A stretch of 6,193 nt of DNA. Source: Acidiphilium sp. CAG:727 (GTDB lineage Bacteria > Bacillota > Clostridia > Christensenellales > Borkfalkiaceae). Below are positions 4,754 through 6,193 of this stretch, piece by piece; within the stretch, counting starts at the first letter, position 1, and every line of letters starts with the position of its first letter. Below the pieces are notes generated by a model. It made no database searches. It was not told the origin of the DNA and saw only the letters and a program-made list of their open reading frames with translations. Position numbers and translations under genes: made by a program. The DNA lies in assembly GCA_000437515.1 (NCBI GenBank), contig FR898490.1, positions 5,861-12,053 of the forward strand, written 5' to 3'.

Positions 4754-6193
4754 ATGGATAAAGACCTTGTAAAAAAAGCGATACGGACGGGCGTTTGCCT
4801 CGTCTGTTTCTTTGCTCTTTTCATAGCGGATAAAATAGTCGTGATAAACGACAGCGTAAGGCTTGCGCTTTACGGCGTTATTTACCTCGCCGCCGCTTAT
4901 GACGTTCTGTGGAAGGCGATCCGCAATATCTGTCACGGTAAAGTTTTCGACGAAAACTTTCTTATGACGGTTGCTTCTCTCGGCGCGTTCGCGCTCGGTA
5001 TCGTTAAGATGACCAAGGGCGAGCACGGAGATTTCGCCGAAAGCGTAGCGGTTATTCTGTTTTATCAGGTCGGCGAAATCTTTCAGGATTACGCGGTCGG
5101 CAAGTCGAGAAAATCCATCGCTTCGCTTATGGACATCCGCCCGGATCAGGCGCGGGTTTTCCGCGACGGAAAGTGGGTTGAAGTCTATCCCGAAGAAATT
5201 TCGGTCGGCGAAATCGTTCAGGTACACGCGGGTGAAAAAATTCCGCTCGACGGCGTGGTTATAAATGGTAATACAAACCTTAACACCTGCGCGTTGACGG
5301 GCGAAAGCGTTCCCGTGTTCGTCGAAGAAGGCTCTTCGGCAATGAGCGGAACGATCGTTCTCGACGGCTCGATCGATATAAAAGTAGAAAAAGAATTTTA
5401 CGACAGTACGGTGTCTAAAATTCTCGATATGGTCGAAAACGCTTCGGGCAAAAAGGCTAAAACCGAAAACTTTATCTCGGTATTCGCAAAATATTACACT
5501 CCTTTTGTCGTTTTCACCGCGCTTGCGCTCGCGATTATCCCGCCCGCGATTATTTCTGTAGTGAACGCCGCTTCCGACGGGGCGGTCTGGGCAAGTTGGA
5601 TAGAGCGCGCTCTTACGTGCCTCGTAGTTTCTTGTCCGTGCGCTCTCGTCATCTCTATTCCGCTCGGATTTTTCGGCGGCATAGGCGGAGCGAGCAGTAA
5701 GGGCATACTTATAAAAGGCGCGAATTATATAGAGCAACTCGAAAAAGTCAACGCGGTAGTGTTCGATAAAACGGGAACTTTGACTACGGGCGAATTCAAG
5801 GTATGTAAAGTCTTTCCAGAAGACAGGCGGGAAGAAGTCCTTAAAGCCGCGTATATCTGCGAATATAAATCCACTCACCCGATAGCGAAGAGTATCGTTG
5901 CCGAAGGCGTCGGAGAAGAAGACGAAAGTTACGCCGTAACCGAAGTTGCGGGTAAGGGTATCGTCGCCGAAAAAGACGGCGAAAGGCTTGCGTGCGGTAA
6001 CGCGAAACTCATGCTTGCCGAAAACGTAAAAATCGAAGAAGCCGATTTTTCGGGTACTACGGTCTATGTCGCCAGAAACGGCGAATATCTCGGCGCGATT
6101 TGCGTTTCCGACGTGGTTAAACCCGACGCCAAACGCGTTATAGACGGACTTAAAGAACAAAAGACGAAAGTCGTTATGCTTACGGGCGATAAC
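4754..6193 (+). CDS. cadA: P1B-type Zn/Cd/Pb-transporting ATPase, N-terminal 480 residues (3' end outside window)
   Basis: This inner-membrane pump would export Zn(II), Cd(II) or Pb(II) using ATP. The frame is open from ATG 4754 to the last base, with no stop. Hydrophobic segments lie at residues ~12-32, 37-55, 72-90 and 100-118, then ~248-275 and 287-312. The actuator motif TGES is at 182-185. TM6 carries the transport motif C294-P295-C296 in SCPCAL. The phosphorylation site is D338 in DKTGTLT, the P1B HP dipeptide is H375-P376, GKG lies at about 398-400, and the sequence ends on the hinge motif TGDN (477-480). Roughly 150-200 residues, including TM7 and TM8 that decide metal class, are missing. 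LFYQVGEIFQDYAV and DENFLMTVASLGAFA resemble ZntA/CadA. The protein starts only about 11 residues before TM1, so it has no N-terminal HMA domain; the preceding small gene supplies one separately. The start has AAGGA 11-12 bases upstream, rather distant. Confidence 0.95.
   Translation, partial: MDKDLVKKAIRTGVCLVCFFALFIADKIVVINDSVRLALYGVIYLAAAYDVLWKAIRNICHGKVFDENFLMTVASLGAFALGIVKMTKGEHGDFAESVAVILFYQVGEIFQDYAVGKSRKSIASLMDIRPDQARVFRDGKWVEVYPEEISVGEIVQVHAGEKIPLDGVVINGNTNLNTCALTGESVPVFVEEGSSAMSGTIVLDGSIDIKVEKEFYDSTVSKILDMVENASGKKAKTENFISVFAKYYTPFVVFTALALAIIPPAIISVVNAASDGAVWASWIERALTCLVVSCPCALVISIPLGFFGGIGGASSKGILIKGANYIEQLEKVNAVVFDKTGTLTTGEFKVCKVFPEDRREEVLKAAYICEYKSTHPIAKSIVAEGVGEEDESYAVTEVAGKGIVAEKDGERLACGNAKLMLAENVKIEEADFSGTTVYVARNGEYLGAICVSDVVKPDAKRVIDGLKEQKTKVVMLTGDN

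Noticed and set aside
4744..4761. Upstream ATG at 4744 as the ATPase start
   Set aside because: It is in another frame and reaches a stop after five codons; ATG 4754 is in frame with the conserved protein.
4649..6160. A 503-codon open frame on the - strand
   Set aside because: It lies antisense to the P1B ATPase, whose + strand frame has all family motifs (TGES, CPC, DKTGT, HP, TGDN). The antisense frame shows no recognisable domain and is open only because the sense codons rarely give reverse stops.

Overview
The window looks like chromosomal DNA of a glycan-using bacterium, most likely a Bacillota/Clostridia-type organism (low-confidence inference from AGGA/GGAG ribosome sites, uniform TAA stops, a CadC/SmtB-like sensor beside a CadA-like ATPase, and a sugar-isomerase/glycosidase pair typical of gut Clostridia). 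All five genes lie on the + strand. Two run off the window edges: the first lacks its 5' end and the last lacks its 3' end.

Region 1 (1-3673) is carbohydrate metabolism. It holds the C-terminal ~85% of an L-fucose isomerase (fucI), a 66-bp gap with a strong hairpin, and a compact GH78-type (alpha-L-rhamnosidase-like) glycoside hydrolase. That enzyme has no signal peptide and keeps the catalytic acidic residues, but it stops right after the catalytic domain. The pair suggests intracellular trimming of deoxyhexose-containing oligosaccharides followed by isomerisation of the free sugar.

Region 2 (3674-4111, 438 bp) has no gene but is full of structure. It contains a 10-bp hairpin, a nested cloverleaf-like four-way-junction palindrome (3764-3843) inside what resembles a dispersed palindromic repeat, and a very strong terminator-like inverted repeat (3896-3978) whose inner hairpin is tandemly duplicated. 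A consensus sigma70-type promoter follows, with operator-like inverted repeats on both sides of it.

Region 3 (4112-6193) is a heavy-metal resistance operon: an ArsR/SmtB-family repressor with two recognisable metal-site signatures, a free-standing 71-aa HMA metallochaperone domain (DCxxC), and a P1B-type Zn/Cd/Pb-transporting ATPase with no HMA domain of its own. The ATPase reading frame runs open to the last base and ends on the TGDN hinge motif. In the expected working model, metal releases the repressor from its operator, and the small HMA protein and the ATPase are then made together to bind and export the metal.

The most unusual material is the non-coding structure in region 2 and the split of the HMA domain from its ATPase. 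I did not find clear evidence of an entirely new multi-gene system.
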